The notes beneath the pieces are model-generated. The model was given only the letters and a program-made list of their open reading frames with translations, did no database searches and was not told the origin of the DNA. Positions 15,329-23,558 of a DNA stretch of 64,000 nt are shown here, piece after piece. A program made the position numbers and the translations under genes. Source of the DNA: Sphingobium sp. AP50 (lineage in GTDB: Bacteria > Pseudomonadota > Alphaproteobacteria > Sphingomonadales > Sphingomonadaceae); the NCBI RefSeq assembly GCF_900109095.1, contig NZ_FNYZ01000002.1:186001-250000 (forward strand), read 5' to 3'. The number at the start of each line of letters is the position of its first letter. The first letter of the stretch is position 1.

Positions 15329-16582
15329 GTGACGCCGGGCCTGACCGACCTGATCGCCCGCCTGCCCGGCGACCCGGACCTGATCCAGCCGCTGGTGGCG
15401 CTGGTGCTGGCCATCTTCCTCTATGCCACGGCCTGGGGCCTTGCCCGGCTGGTCGCGCCGCGCCTGCGCCGTCGCCTGCCGCCGCTGGGCGATGCGCTGG
15501 CGGGCCATGTCCGCGCCATCACCCGCCATGGGCTGGCTGCCGGCCTGCTGCTGCTGGGCCTCATCTTCTTTCCGGAAGGGTCGCTGGGGCATCTGGTGAT
15601 GGGCATCGTGCTGGGCGGCGCGGTGGCGCTGCTTGCCACCCATTTGCTGCGCGGGCTGGCCATACCGCGCTGGGCGGTGGTGCCGCTGGCACTGATCCTG
15701 TTCATCCTGATCGTGTCGGGCAGCGGCGGCGGCATTGCGCCGGTGGGCGAGATGCTGGACCGGGTCGGCGTGACGCTGGGCAAGCGGCGCATCACCCTGC
15801 TGGGCCTGTTGTCGATCGCCGCCACCTGTGTCGCCCTGTTCGCCGCCGTGCGCCTTGCCAACCAGATCATCGGCCGGTCGATCCAGAAGGCCAGCGGCTT
15901 CGACCCGACGCAGAAATTGCTGGCGCAGAAGCTGGCGGCGATCACCGTGATCGTCGCCGCCTTCTTCATCGGCGTCGATTTGCTGTCGATCGACCTGACC
16001 GCCTTTGCCGTCTTTTCCGGCGCGCTGGGCCTCGCCATCGGTTTCGGCCTGCAAAAGACCATCGGCAATCTGATCGCCGGCATCATCCTGCTGATGGACC
16101 GATCGATCAAGCCGGGCGACGTGATCGTGGTGGGCGACAGTTTCGGCTGGGTGAACAAGATCGGCGTGCGCGCCGTCAGCGTGCTGACCCGCGACGGCAA
16201 GGAACATCTGATTCCCAACGAGAATCTGATGACGCAGGAGGTGGAGAACTGGTCCTATTCCGACCGGAACGTCCGCGTCCGCATCCCGGTGGGCATCGCC
16301 TTCGACAGCGACCTGCCGCTTGCGCAGAAACTGATGTTGCAGGCCGCGCAGGAGAGCCCCCGCGTGCTGGCCAACCCCAAGCCCAATGTCTGGCTGACCG
16401 CCTTTGGCGAAAGCCGCGTCGAACATGATATATTGGTGTGGATCAGCGACCCCGAAGGCGGCGTCGGCAATGTGAAGTCGGACGTGTTGGGCCGCGTGTG
16501 GCAATTATTCCGCGATCATGGCGTCACCATTCCCTATCCGCAGCGCGTCATCCACCGCGCCCCGGAAACAGACCAGCCATAA
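15329..16582 (+). CDS. MscS-family mechanosensitive channel (second paralogue)
   Basis: 417 residues from the GTG at 15329, four bases after the metC stop; an ATG at 15290 would overlap metC and is less likely. Five or so hydrophobic segments precede a classical pore helix LSIDLTAFAVFSGALGLAIGFGLQKTIGNLIAGIILLMDRSIKPGDVI and the beta domain VGDSFGWVNKIGVRAVSVLTRDGKEHLIPNENLMTQEVENWS, then the alpha/beta domain ending in VTIPYPQRVIH. It belongs to the larger KefA/YbdG-like branch. Close packing suggests co-transcription with sseA-metC, although a functional link is not obvious. Confidence 0.9.
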   Translation: MTPGLTDLIARLPGDPDLIQPLVALVLAIFLYATAWGLARLVAPRLRRRLPPLGDALAGHVRAITRHGLAAGLLLLGLIFFPEGSLGHLVMGIVLGGAVALLATHLLRGLAIPRWAVVPLALILFILIVSGSGGGIAPVGEMLDRVGVTLGKRRITLLGLLSIAATCVALFAAVRLANQIIGRSIQKASGFDPTQKLLAQKLAAITVIVAAFFIGVDLLSIDLTAFAVFSGALGLAIGFGLQKTIGNLIAGIILLMDRSIKPGDVIVVGDSFGWVNKIGVRAVSVLTRDGKEHLIPNENLMTQEVENWSYSDRNVRVRIPVGIAFDSDLPLAQKLMLQAAQESPRVLANPKPNVWLTAFGESRVEHDILVWISDPEGGVGNVKSDVLGRVWQLFRDHGVTIPYPQRVIHRAPETDQP

Positions 16583-16605
16583 AGCGTGAGGACGAGAATC
16601 TGAAT

Positions 16606-16674
16606 CGTCATTGCAAGCGCGGCGAAGCAATCCACGGCGCACCAGTGGATTGCTTCGCTGCGCTCGCAATGACG
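16606..16674. repeat. REP-like hairpin, 30-bp arms
   Basis: The left arm begins CGTCATTGCAAGCGCGGCGA at 16606 and the right arm at 16645-16674 ends CGCTCGCAATGACG; the arms pair over 30 bases with two differences, both G-U compatible, around a 9-base loop. This resembles the GTCATTGCGAGC-type palindromic repeats widespread in alphaproteobacterial genomes. It lies 24 bases after the MscS stop and may also serve as its terminator. The rest of 16583-16964 has no gene that I can support; 16675-16960 presumably holds the promoter of the porin-like gene. Confidence 0.75.
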
Positions 16675-16964
16675 GCGTGAATCAGAGCAAAGCCATCACA
16701 GCCTAATCAAGATTTCCCATGAATCCCTGGCGTCGGGTCGACTTTAGTCGAGGACGACTGATGCGTCGCGCCTGATTTTGTTGCAGTCCAGCAACATTAC
16801 GGCAGTAAAAGACACCAATCGGCAATAAAATCTTGTGCGGCGCAATGCGGAAGGGCATTTCCAAACGCGTTGAGGCAGCCGACCCATCCCGAGCGGGGGA
16901 GCATAGAGGAAGGCGCCTGAACGCAGGCGGGACGATCGCAGAACCATCATCAAGGGGAATCCCC

Positions 16965-17705
16965 ATGCGTAAGTCCATCATCGGCCTCTCGGCCATTGCT
17001 CTCGCTGCCTTCTCGGCGCCCGCCATGGCGCAGGACGAACCGGCGCCCGAGCTGACCGTCACCGGCAATGCCGCGGTCGTCACCGATTATCGCTTCCGTG
17101 GCATCTCGCAGACGAACAAGAAGATCGCGTTGCAGGGCGGCATCACCGTCAGCCACAGCTCGGGCTTCTATGTCTCGACCTGGGGCAGCTCGATCGACGA
17201 TTATATCGCGGCCGGATCGGATCAGGAACTCGACCTGATCGGCGGCTACACGACCACCGTCGGCGCAGCGACGATCGACGTCGGCGTCCTCTATTATTAC
17301 TATCCGGGCAATGCGGGCGCGAACACCGACTTCGTCGAGCCCTATGCATCGGTCAAGGGCACGTTCGGCCCCGCCACCGCGAAGCTGACCGTCAACTACG
17401 CCCCCAAGGCGAAGGCGCTGACCGTCGGCAATGGCAAGGAAGATAATCTGTACGTCGCGGGTGACCTGTCGGCCTCGATCCCCAACACTCCGCTGGGCGT
17501 GTCGGCGCATCTGGGCCACAGCTTCGGCCCCAGCTATCTGACGATCGGCAAGGAATATACCGACTGGAATCTCGGCGCGACCTATACCTGGGGTCATCTG
17601 ACCTTCGGCGTATCCTATGTCGACACCGACAAGTCGCTCTACACGACTGCCGGTCACAATGTCAGCAAGGCCGGCGTCGTGGGTTCGATCACCGCCGCTT
17701 TCTGA
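16965..17705 (+). CDS. TorF-family putative outer-membrane porin
   Basis: 246 residues. I start at the ATG at 16965, preceded by AAGGGGA, which gives a clean signal peptide MRKSIIGLSAIALAAFSAPA cut after AMA. The mature protein starts with acidic residues, then TGNAAVVTDYRFRGISQTNKKIALQGGITVSHSSGFYVSTWGSS, the signature opening of the TorF (Gcw_chp) family, and is a predicted beta-barrel with alternating strands to a terminal Phe. Family members are often linked to nitrogen or urea transport genes, but here no such neighbour exists. Substrate unknown. Confidence 0.9.
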   Translation: MRKSIIGLSAIALAAFSAPAMAQDEPAPELTVTGNAAVVTDYRFRGISQTNKKIALQGGITVSHSSGFYVSTWGSSIDDYIAAGSDQELDLIGGYTTTVGAATIDVGVLYYYYPGNAGANTDFVEPYASVKGTFGPATAKLTVNYAPKAKALTVGNGKEDNLYVAGDLSASIPNTPLGVSAHLGHSFGPSYLTIGKEYTDWNLGATYTWGHLTFGVSYVDTDKSLYTTAGHNVSKAGVVGSITAAF

Positions 17706-17731
17706 TTTGAATAACCCTTCTGGGGGTGGAG

Positions 17732-17765
17732 AAGGCCGCATGCTCCTGCCGGAGCATGCGGCCTT
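17732..17765. terminator. Bidirectional terminator between the TorF-like porin and antiporter genes
   Basis: AAGGCCGCATGCTCC (17732-17746) and GGAGCATGCGGCCTT (17751-17765) form a perfect 15-bp stem with loop TGCC, followed by TGCCTTTTCTC. It sits between convergent genes ending at 17705 and 17775. Confidence 0.9.
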
Positions 17766-17774
17766 TGCCTTTTC

Positions 17775-19358
17775 TCAGGCCTTGGCCGACAGAGCGCTCA
17801 GTTCCTCCAGATCAAGGTCGCGCTCCAGTTCCTGCAACGTCTCCTCGTCTATGTCGCCATTGCGGTGGAGGCGCAGCAGTTCGATCCGGCCTGCTGCTAC
17901 GGCTTTGAGGATCAGGTCGAAATGCGCGTGAAGCTGGTCGGCGAAATCCGCCTCCTGCCCGGCATAGGCGGTCGATATGCTGGCATGGCGGGTATAGCGA
18001 TCGAGCAGGCGCGGATGCTGAAGCGCGCCTTCGCCATCATAGGCATGGACTTCCACCACGCGGAGTTGCGCCTGCGCCATGGCGGCCTCCGCCTCGCTCA
18101 TCGTCATGCGGGGCCTGTCGGCTTCGGGTTCCTCCAGCCGCACCAGCCGGATCACCGCGCCCAGCGTCGTCCCCTGAATCAGCACCGTGCCGAAGATCAC
18201 GGCAAAGGCCGTCACCAGAATGAAGTCGCGACCGGGGAAGCCTTCGGGCACGCTGAGCGCCACCGCCAGCGTCACCACGCCGCGCATCCCGGCCCAGCCC
18301 AGCACCGTGGCTGCGCGGGCGCCGATCGGCGTATAGCGGCGCACACCCATCGCGCGGATCAGGCGGATGACGCCGTCCGATCCGAACACCCACAGGAAGC
18401 GCGCCGCCGTCAGCGCGATCAGGATCGCCAGCACCGGCCCGGTCATTTCCGCCAGCACCACATCGAAACCGCCGACGCGGTCGATCACGCCACGCAGCGA
18501 CGATCCGATCAGCAGGAAGACGAACGCCTCCATCAGGAAGATCATCACCGCCCAGAAGGATGTGCCGTTCATCCGGACTTCGGCCGAAAAGACGACATGC
18601 TGATACCAGCCGCAGATAAGGCCGGTGGTGACGGTGGCGATCACGCCCGAAAGATGGCCGCTTTCCGCCAGCAGATAGGAGGCCCAAGGCGCCAGCAGAG
18701 ACGAGGCGATCATCAGATATTTGTCGTCCAGCCGGGGCGCGAGCAGCACCCAGGCGGCACCCACCGCCGCGCCGACCAGCGCGCCGCCGATCGCCAGCAG
18801 CGCGAAACTTTCCAGCGCGTCGACCATGCTGAACGCGCCGGTCACGCCCGCTGCCACGGCGAAGCGGAAGAGGACGAGGCCGCTGGCGTCGTTGAACAGG
18901 CTTTCGCCCTCCAGCAGGATCGACAGGCGCCGGGGCAGGCGCACATTCTGAAGCACGGCGCGGGCCGACACGGCGTCTGGCGGCGCGACGATCGCGCCCA
19001 GCGCGGCGCAGGCGGCCCAGGGGAGCGAGGGCACCAGCATATGCGCCACCACCGCGATCACCGCCGTGGTGAAGACCACCGCACCGACCGCCAGCGCGAT
19101 GATCCCCAGCATATGGCGATGTAGGTGGCGCAGCGCGATGAACCACGCCCCATCCATCAGCAGCGGTGGCAGGAAGATGACCAGCACCAGTTCGGGATCG
19201 AGCGAGATCACCGGCAGACCGGGCAGGAAGGCGAACAGCCCACCCCCGGCCAGCAGCGCCACGGCGGGCGGCAGGCCCAGTTTGTGCGCAGCAAAATGCA
19301 GCAGGATGATTGCCAGCAGCATGGCGATCACCAGTTCGAATAATTGCATCGATTCCAT
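17775..19358 (-). CDS. Na+/H+ antiporter, CPA1 family
   Basis: 527 residues from the ATG at 19358 (MESMQLFELVIAMLLAIILL), chosen because AAGGGGG lies ten bases upstream; an ATG at 19385 adds nine Gly-rich residues. About twelve helices occupy residues 5-400. The CPA1 signatures are visible: LVLVIFLPPLLMDGAW, LGAIVAPPDAVSARAVLQ with the ion-binding Asp, and LLEGESLFNDASGLVLF. The C-terminal ~130 residues are a soluble, acidic, coiled-coil-rich tail. It exchanges cytosolic Na+ or K+ for protons and maintains pH and salt balance. It is transcribed away from nahK-like gene context with a 63-bp gap to the kinase stop. Confidence 0.93.
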   Translation of the reverse strand: MESMQLFELVIAMLLAIILLHFAAHKLGLPPAVALLAGGGLFAFLPGLPVISLDPELVLVIFLPPLLMDGAWFIALRHLHRHMLGIIALAVGAVVFTTAVIAVVAHMLVPSLPWAACAALGAIVAPPDAVSARAVLQNVRLPRRLSILLEGESLFNDASGLVLFRFAVAAGVTGAFSMVDALESFALLAIGGALVGAAVGAAWVLLAPRLDDKYLMIASSLLAPWASYLLAESGHLSGVIATVTTGLICGWYQHVVFSAEVRMNGTSFWAVMIFLMEAFVFLLIGSSLRGVIDRVGGFDVVLAEMTGPVLAILIALTAARFLWVFGSDGVIRLIRAMGVRRYTPIGARAATVLGWAGMRGVVTLAVALSVPEGFPGRDFILVTAFAVIFGTVLIQGTTLGAVIRLVRLEEPEADRPRMTMSEAEAAMAQAQLRVVEVHAYDGEGALQHPRLLDRYTRHASISTAYAGQEADFADQLHAHFDLILKAVAAGRIELLRLHRNGDIDEETLQELERDLDLEELSALSAKA

Positions 19359-19421
19359 GTCGGTGCCGCCCCCTTTTCCGCCCACACCCTAGCTGCGGCG
19401 CGGAAGATGGCCAAGGCGATG

Positions 19422-21653
19422 TTATTTCAGCATGGTCCGCAACAGGGCGCGCAATTGCGCGGGCTTGACCGGCTTGTTGAGCAGCGGCGTGCCCTGCGCA
19501 TCCAGACGCGCCTTCAATTCCTTGCCGCGATCGGCCGAAATCATGACGGCCGACACCGTCGCGTCGAAATGTGTGCGCAGTTGCGCCAGTGTCGCCTCGC
19601 CGGTTTCGCCATCGTTCAGATGATAGTCGATCAGGATGATGTCGGGCATCGCGTCCGGCGCGAACAGACCGGTCGCCTCGGCAAAGCCGCCCGCCGTCAG
19701 CACGGTGCAGCCCCATCCGCCCAGCAGGGTGCGCATGCCGGTCTGGATCGCGCGCTCATTGTCGATCACCAGCACATTGAGGCCGCGCATGCTCCGGTCG
19801 CGGCCGGGCATGTCCGGGCCGCTGCCCGCTTCGGCGACCGGCTCCCCCAAAGGTAGTGCGATCGAGAAGGTCGATCCCTTGCCCGGCGCCGATTCCAGCG
19901 TGACCCGGTGGCCCAGCATGTCGCTCGCGCGCTTGACGATCGCGAGGCCCAGCCCCTTGCCGCTGGTCCGCGTGTCGAGCCGCCGAAACTCCTCGAAGAC
20001 GAGCGCCTGCTTGTCGGGCGCGATGCCGGGGCCGCTGTCGATCACGCTGACCTTGATGCCATCCGCCCCGGCCCGGCATTCGACCGACACGGCCCCATGC
20101 TGGGTGTAGCGTAGCGCGTTGGACAGGAAATTTTGCAGGATGCGGCGGACCAGCCGGATATCGGACCGGACCCAGAGCGGTTCGCTGGCGATATGCAGCG
20201 CCAGCCCGCCCGCGCGGGCCACCGGCGCAAATTCCACCCGCAGCGTGCCGAGCAGCGTGTCGAGCCGGAAGTCGCCAATCTCCGGCTGGATCGCCCCGGC
20301 GTCGAGACGGCTGATCTCCAGCAGCGCTTCCAGCAGATCCTCGACCGAATCGAGCGCGGTGGAGGTCTGGTTCACCAGCGCGCGGGTCGGCAGTGCCAGA
20401 CGGCGATCCCCCAGCGCCGCGACAAACAGACGCGCGGCATTCAATGGTTGCAGCAGGTCATGGCTGGCGGCGGCCAGAAAGCTGGTCTTGGACAGATTGG
20501 CCTTTTCCGCCGCCGTCTTGGCGTCGCGCAACTGCCCTTCAATCTCGCGCCGTTCCGCCACTTCGGCGCGCAGTTCGGCGGTGCGGTCTGCCACCCGCCG
20601 CTCCAGATTTTCAGCCGTTTCCTGCAAGGATTCCTGCGCGCGCAGCATGTCGGTGACGTCGGTAAAGCCGATCACCTGCCCGCCCCGTTCCAGCGCGGTG
20701 CTGCGGAGTTCATAGCTACGGTTGTCGGCATGGACCAGCGCATGGACGGAATCGCTGCGCTGCCCATGGCCACGCCAGTCGAGGCACCCCTGATCCGCCA
20801 TCCCCAGCCGATCGCGGCACAGCGTCACCAGCGCGGCATGGGTGCCGCTTTCCTGCGCCCAGTCGTCGGGCAGGCCAAGCAGATGCTGCAAAGCCTCGTT
20901 CCAGGCGGCGACCCGGCCATGGGCATCGAACAGGCAGACGCCTTCGGACAGATTGTCGAGCGTCGCCTGAAGCACCAGGTTACGCTCGCCCAGTTCCAGC
21001 GCGCGGTCGCGGGCATCCTCCGCCTTCACCTCGGTAATGTCGGTATAGATGCCGACGATGCCCCCTTCGCTGGTGCGCAATTCATTGATCTGAATCCAGC
21101 GCCCGTCGGCCAGCGCCTGCACATGCCCGCCATCGGCCACGCTGTGGCGGGCGAGCCGGTCGGACACCCAGCGATCGGGCGCCACCACGGATGCCAGCGG
21201 CTGGTGATAGGCGGCGGCCAGCCGGGCGACCTCCTCGAACGACAGGCCTTCGCGGACCTGATCGGCGATTTCGGGCCAGAAGCCCAGATAGGCGTCGTTG
21301 AACAGGACCAGCCGGTCGTCGGCATCGAACAGGACGAAGCCTTCGTTGATCGAGGCGATCGCGTCGCGCAGGCGAACCTGCGCCGCCTCCGCCTTGTCAT
21401 GCGCGTCGGCCAGATCGGCATTGGCCTTGGCGAGGCGGCCCAGCGCATCTTCCAGTTCGATCGTCCGGTCGCGCACCATCGCTTCCAGCGTGATCGCGGT
21501 TTCGAACATCGAGAAAGCGTTGCCGGCCATGTCGCTCGACCGTTCGACCCGGTCGATCAGCGCGGCGTTGATCTTGCGCAGCTTGCGCACCTCCTCGCGC
21601 AGGCTGTCCAGCTCGTAATCGCTTTCAACCGGGGAGAGCGCGATCTCCGTCAT
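19422..21653 (-). CDS. Hybrid PAS histidine kinase with receiver domain (NahK/ErcS' type)
   Basis: 743 residues, no membrane helix. In order: an N-terminal coiled coil (about 10-125), PAS domain (about 90-210, INEGFVLFDADDRLVLFND), a second PAS (about 225-335, LSEGVCLFDAHGRVAAWNE), a coiled linker, the phospho-acceptor His in FLAAASHDLLQPLNAARLF, an ATPase domain with FLSNALRYTQHG, DSGPGIAPDK and GKGLGLAIVKRAS, and a receiver domain (about 622-742) with phospho-Asp in ILIDYHLNDG. The layout and the PA1975-like FIST gene overlapping upstream (ATGA) match P. aeruginosa PA1976 (ErcS'/NahK). That kinase is known both in nitric-oxide signalling and in control of ethanol oxidation; the PQQ locus next door favours the latter here. 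Confidence 0.9.
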   Translation of the reverse strand: MTEIALSPVESDYELDSLREEVRKLRKINAALIDRVERSSDMAGNAFSMFETAITLEAMVRDRTIELEDALGRLAKANADLADAHDKAEAAQVRLRDAIASINEGFVLFDADDRLVLFNDAYLGFWPEIADQVREGLSFEEVARLAAAYHQPLASVVAPDRWVSDRLARHSVADGGHVQALADGRWIQINELRTSEGGIVGIYTDITEVKAEDARDRALELGERNLVLQATLDNLSEGVCLFDAHGRVAAWNEALQHLLGLPDDWAQESGTHAALVTLCRDRLGMADQGCLDWRGHGQRSDSVHALVHADNRSYELRSTALERGGQVIGFTDVTDMLRAQESLQETAENLERRVADRTAELRAEVAERREIEGQLRDAKTAAEKANLSKTSFLAAASHDLLQPLNAARLFVAALGDRRLALPTRALVNQTSTALDSVEDLLEALLEISRLDAGAIQPEIGDFRLDTLLGTLRVEFAPVARAGGLALHIASEPLWVRSDIRLVRRILQNFLSNALRYTQHGAVSVECRAGADGIKVSVIDSGPGIAPDKQALVFEEFRRLDTRTSGKGLGLAIVKRASDMLGHRVTLESAPGKGSTFSIALPLGEPVAEAGSGPDMPGRDRSMRGLNVLVIDNERAIQTGMRTLLGGWGCTVLTAGGFAEATGLFAPDAMPDIILIDYHLNDGETGEATLAQLRTHFDATVSAVMISADRGKELKARLDAQGTPLLNKPVKPAQLRALLRTMLK

Positions 21654-22792
21654 CGCCCGATCGCCAGCCCGCTGAAGGTCTGGTTGACGTGCAGGGCATG
21701 ATATTGCTCGCCATAGGTGTTGAAGCCGATGACCCGGTGGCGGCCGTATAGTTCGGACACGGCACGGCCGATCTGGCGCTGTTCAGCGTCGATGCGGTTC
21801 AGGACACAATCAAAGGCGATGATCCGGTCGACCTGGCCCACATGGCTGGCGATATCGGTGAACATCGCCTCCATGCCCGCGATCCGGTCGATCGGTTCAC
21901 CCACGGTCAGCACGATGCCTTCGTCGATGGCGCAATAGAAGGTCAGGCTGCCATCCGCATTGGCGCTCTGGATCGACCGCACATGATAGTCGCCGCCCGC
22001 GCGCACCATCGGCGGATGAGCGGCGTAGAAGGCCAGCCCCAGCGCCTCGCCGGCATGACCCGCCAGCCGCAGATATTCCTGCGCCGCCGGTTCGGCATTG
22101 ATCTCCGTCACGATCCGGTCCTGCGGAATGGCACCGGTCACGACCATCTTGGCCGCGCCGGGGCGATAATGCTGCGCCTTGAACACATGGATCGGGCGCG
22201 CGGTGGAGAGGATCGCGATGACGGCCGCGCGGCGGTGAAAGCGCCCGCCCTGAAAGATCGCGGTTTCGCGGAAGGCCAGGCCATCGCCCGACGATCCGCC
22301 GATCAGCGGAATATCGCCCAGCGCATCCTGCATCGTCATGGTCAGCAATTCTTCCCGGTGCGACAGGCCATCCACCAGAAACAGCGCGACATGATTGACC
22401 TGCGCGCCCAGATGCCGGCTATCCCGATCGGCGACCGCCGCCAGCGCGCGAATATCCTCCCGCGCGGCGACCGGATCGAAAGCGTCGATATCGTCGAAAA
22501 TATGGGAGACGAGGTGGAAGCCATCCGCCGGAAAGCCGATGACGCTCAGGCTGTCTTCGTCATAGCCCGCCTCGGTCAGTTCCCCCGAGCTGGTGCAGCC
22601 GATGGCGACGACATTTTCGCTATGGCGATTGACCGCGCGGGCCAGCGCATCACGGTCGAACCGGTGCGAGCAGAAGAGCAGCATGCCGGCGAGCGAGGCA
22701 TCCCCCAATTGCCGCGCGACATCGGCCATCGCCACCGCCGGATCTGGCGAGTGGCTCGACGCAAAGCCGATCTCCGACGCTAGCATGGTCAT
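21650..22792 (-). CDS. FIST-domain sensor protein (NosP/PA1975-like)
   Basis: 380 residues with FIST N-terminal (about 30-225) and FIST C-terminal (about 235-365) domains. Recognisable segments are VNRHSENVVAIGCTSSGELTEAGY, LGDIPLIGGSSGDGLAF and the C-terminal FDCVLNRIDAEQRQIGRAVSELYGRHRVIGFNTYGEQYHALHVNQTFSGLAIG. FIST domains bind small ligands; the Pseudomonas homologue NosP binds haem and nitric oxide and modulates its partner kinase. The gene has GGGAGAGGGA before its ATG and overlaps the kinase gene by ATGA. Whether this copy senses NO, an alcohol or aldehyde, or an amino acid is not decidable from sequence alone. Confidence 0.9.
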   Translation of the reverse strand: MTMLASEIGFASSHSPDPAVAMADVARQLGDASLAGMLLFCSHRFDRDALARAVNRHSENVVAIGCTSSGELTEAGYDEDSLSVIGFPADGFHLVSHIFDDIDAFDPVAAREDIRALAAVADRDSRHLGAQVNHVALFLVDGLSHREELLTMTMQDALGDIPLIGGSSGDGLAFRETAIFQGGRFHRRAAVIAILSTARPIHVFKAQHYRPGAAKMVVTGAIPQDRIVTEINAEPAAQEYLRLAGHAGEALGLAFYAAHPPMVRAGGDYHVRSIQSANADGSLTFYCAIDEGIVLTVGEPIDRIAGMEAMFTDIASHVGQVDRIIAFDCVLNRIDAEQRQIGRAVSELYGRHRVIGFNTYGEQYHALHVNQTFSGLAIGR

Positions 22793-22872
22793 GTCCCTCT
22801 CCCCGCGGCTACCCTGATTTTTGAGGGTTATGCACCGCCTTGCGTTCGCTTGTCATCCTTGGAATGGTGCAT

Positions 22873-23277
22873 CTATCCCGTTACGCTATCCCCGCGTACC
22901 GGCTCGCCCGCCGCCTCCAGCAGAGCATTTTCGTCATCGGTGAAGATGCGCGAACGCACGATGAAGCGCACGCCCTGCGGGCTTTCCAGCGACATGCCCG
23001 CGCCGCGCCCCGGCACGACGTCGATCGTCACCTGGGTATGGCGCCAATATTCGAACTGCGCCGCGCCGATCCATACCGGAATGTCCCCCGCGACATGGCC
23101 CAGCAGCACATCCTGCGCGCCGACCCTGAACTCGCCGCGCGGGAAGCACATCGGCGCGGAACCGTCGCAGCAGCCGCCCGACTGGTGGAACATCAGGGCC
23201 CCATGGCTTTGCGCCAGCCGGTGCATCAGTGCTTGCGCGGCGGGCGTCGCCAATATCCGTGGTGGAAGTTCAGCCAT
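22873..23277 (-). CDS. DUF779 family protein, aldehyde dehydrogenase partner
   Basis: 134 residues from the ATG at 23277 (MAELPPRILATPAAQALMHR), with GAAGAGG six bases upstream; ATGs at 23283 and 23301 are weaker. The sequence holds the DUF779 core GALMFHQSGGCCDGSAPMCFPRGEF with a Cys-Cys pair, and GAAQFEYWRHTQVTIDVVPGRGAGMSLESP. DUF779 proteins are small, soluble, of unknown role, and almost always encoded next to ExaC/AldB-type aldehyde dehydrogenases; that is also the case here, with a palindromic element between the two. The cysteines suggest a redox or metal role. Confidence 0.88.
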   Translation of the reverse strand: MAELPPRILATPAAQALMHRLAQSHGALMFHQSGGCCDGSAPMCFPRGEFRVGAQDVLLGHVAGDIPVWIGAAQFEYWRHTQVTIDVVPGRGAGMSLESPQGVRFIVRSRIFTDDENALLEAAGEPVRGDSVTG

Positions 23278-23390
23278 GTGCATCCTCTTCCCTTTCCCCA
23301 AAAAACGATGCGGCGGGCATCGGGGAAAATGATGCCCGCCGCCGTCGAAGGCAGTTGGAGAGGAAAGCGCCTTCGACTGTTCGCAGCCCC

Positions 23391-23558
23391 TTGAGAGACC
23401 GTTTAAAAATGGATGCGGGTCGGTCTGACGGTGCTTTTGCGCGCTGGCGGCGTCGCGATCTCACCACGATGTCCCGGCATCGTGGTTTCGATCGCTCCTT
23501 GCCAGCGCACAAAATCCCTCGCCAGCCCTCAACCGCACCATCTTCAAACGGTCTCTTA
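23391..23558. repeat. MITE-like palindromic element, about 168 bp
   Basis: The two halves align as inverted repeats over roughly 80 bases each. The outer ends are AGAGACCGTTT (23394-23404) and AAACGGTCTCT (23546-23556); further in, TTTTGCGCGCTGGC pairs with GCCAGCGCACAAAA with one mismatch; the centre is CCACGATGTCCCGGCATCGTGG-like, itself a hairpin. The right edge coincides with the TAA stop of the aldehyde dehydrogenase. There is no coding capacity. It reads like a non-autonomous mobile or REP-type element inserted between the aldehyde dehydrogenase and DUF779 genes; copy number is unknown. Confidence 0.75.

Noticed and set aside
22840..23394. 184-codon open frame on the plus strand
   Set aside because: Antisense to the DUF779 gene, which has clear family motifs.
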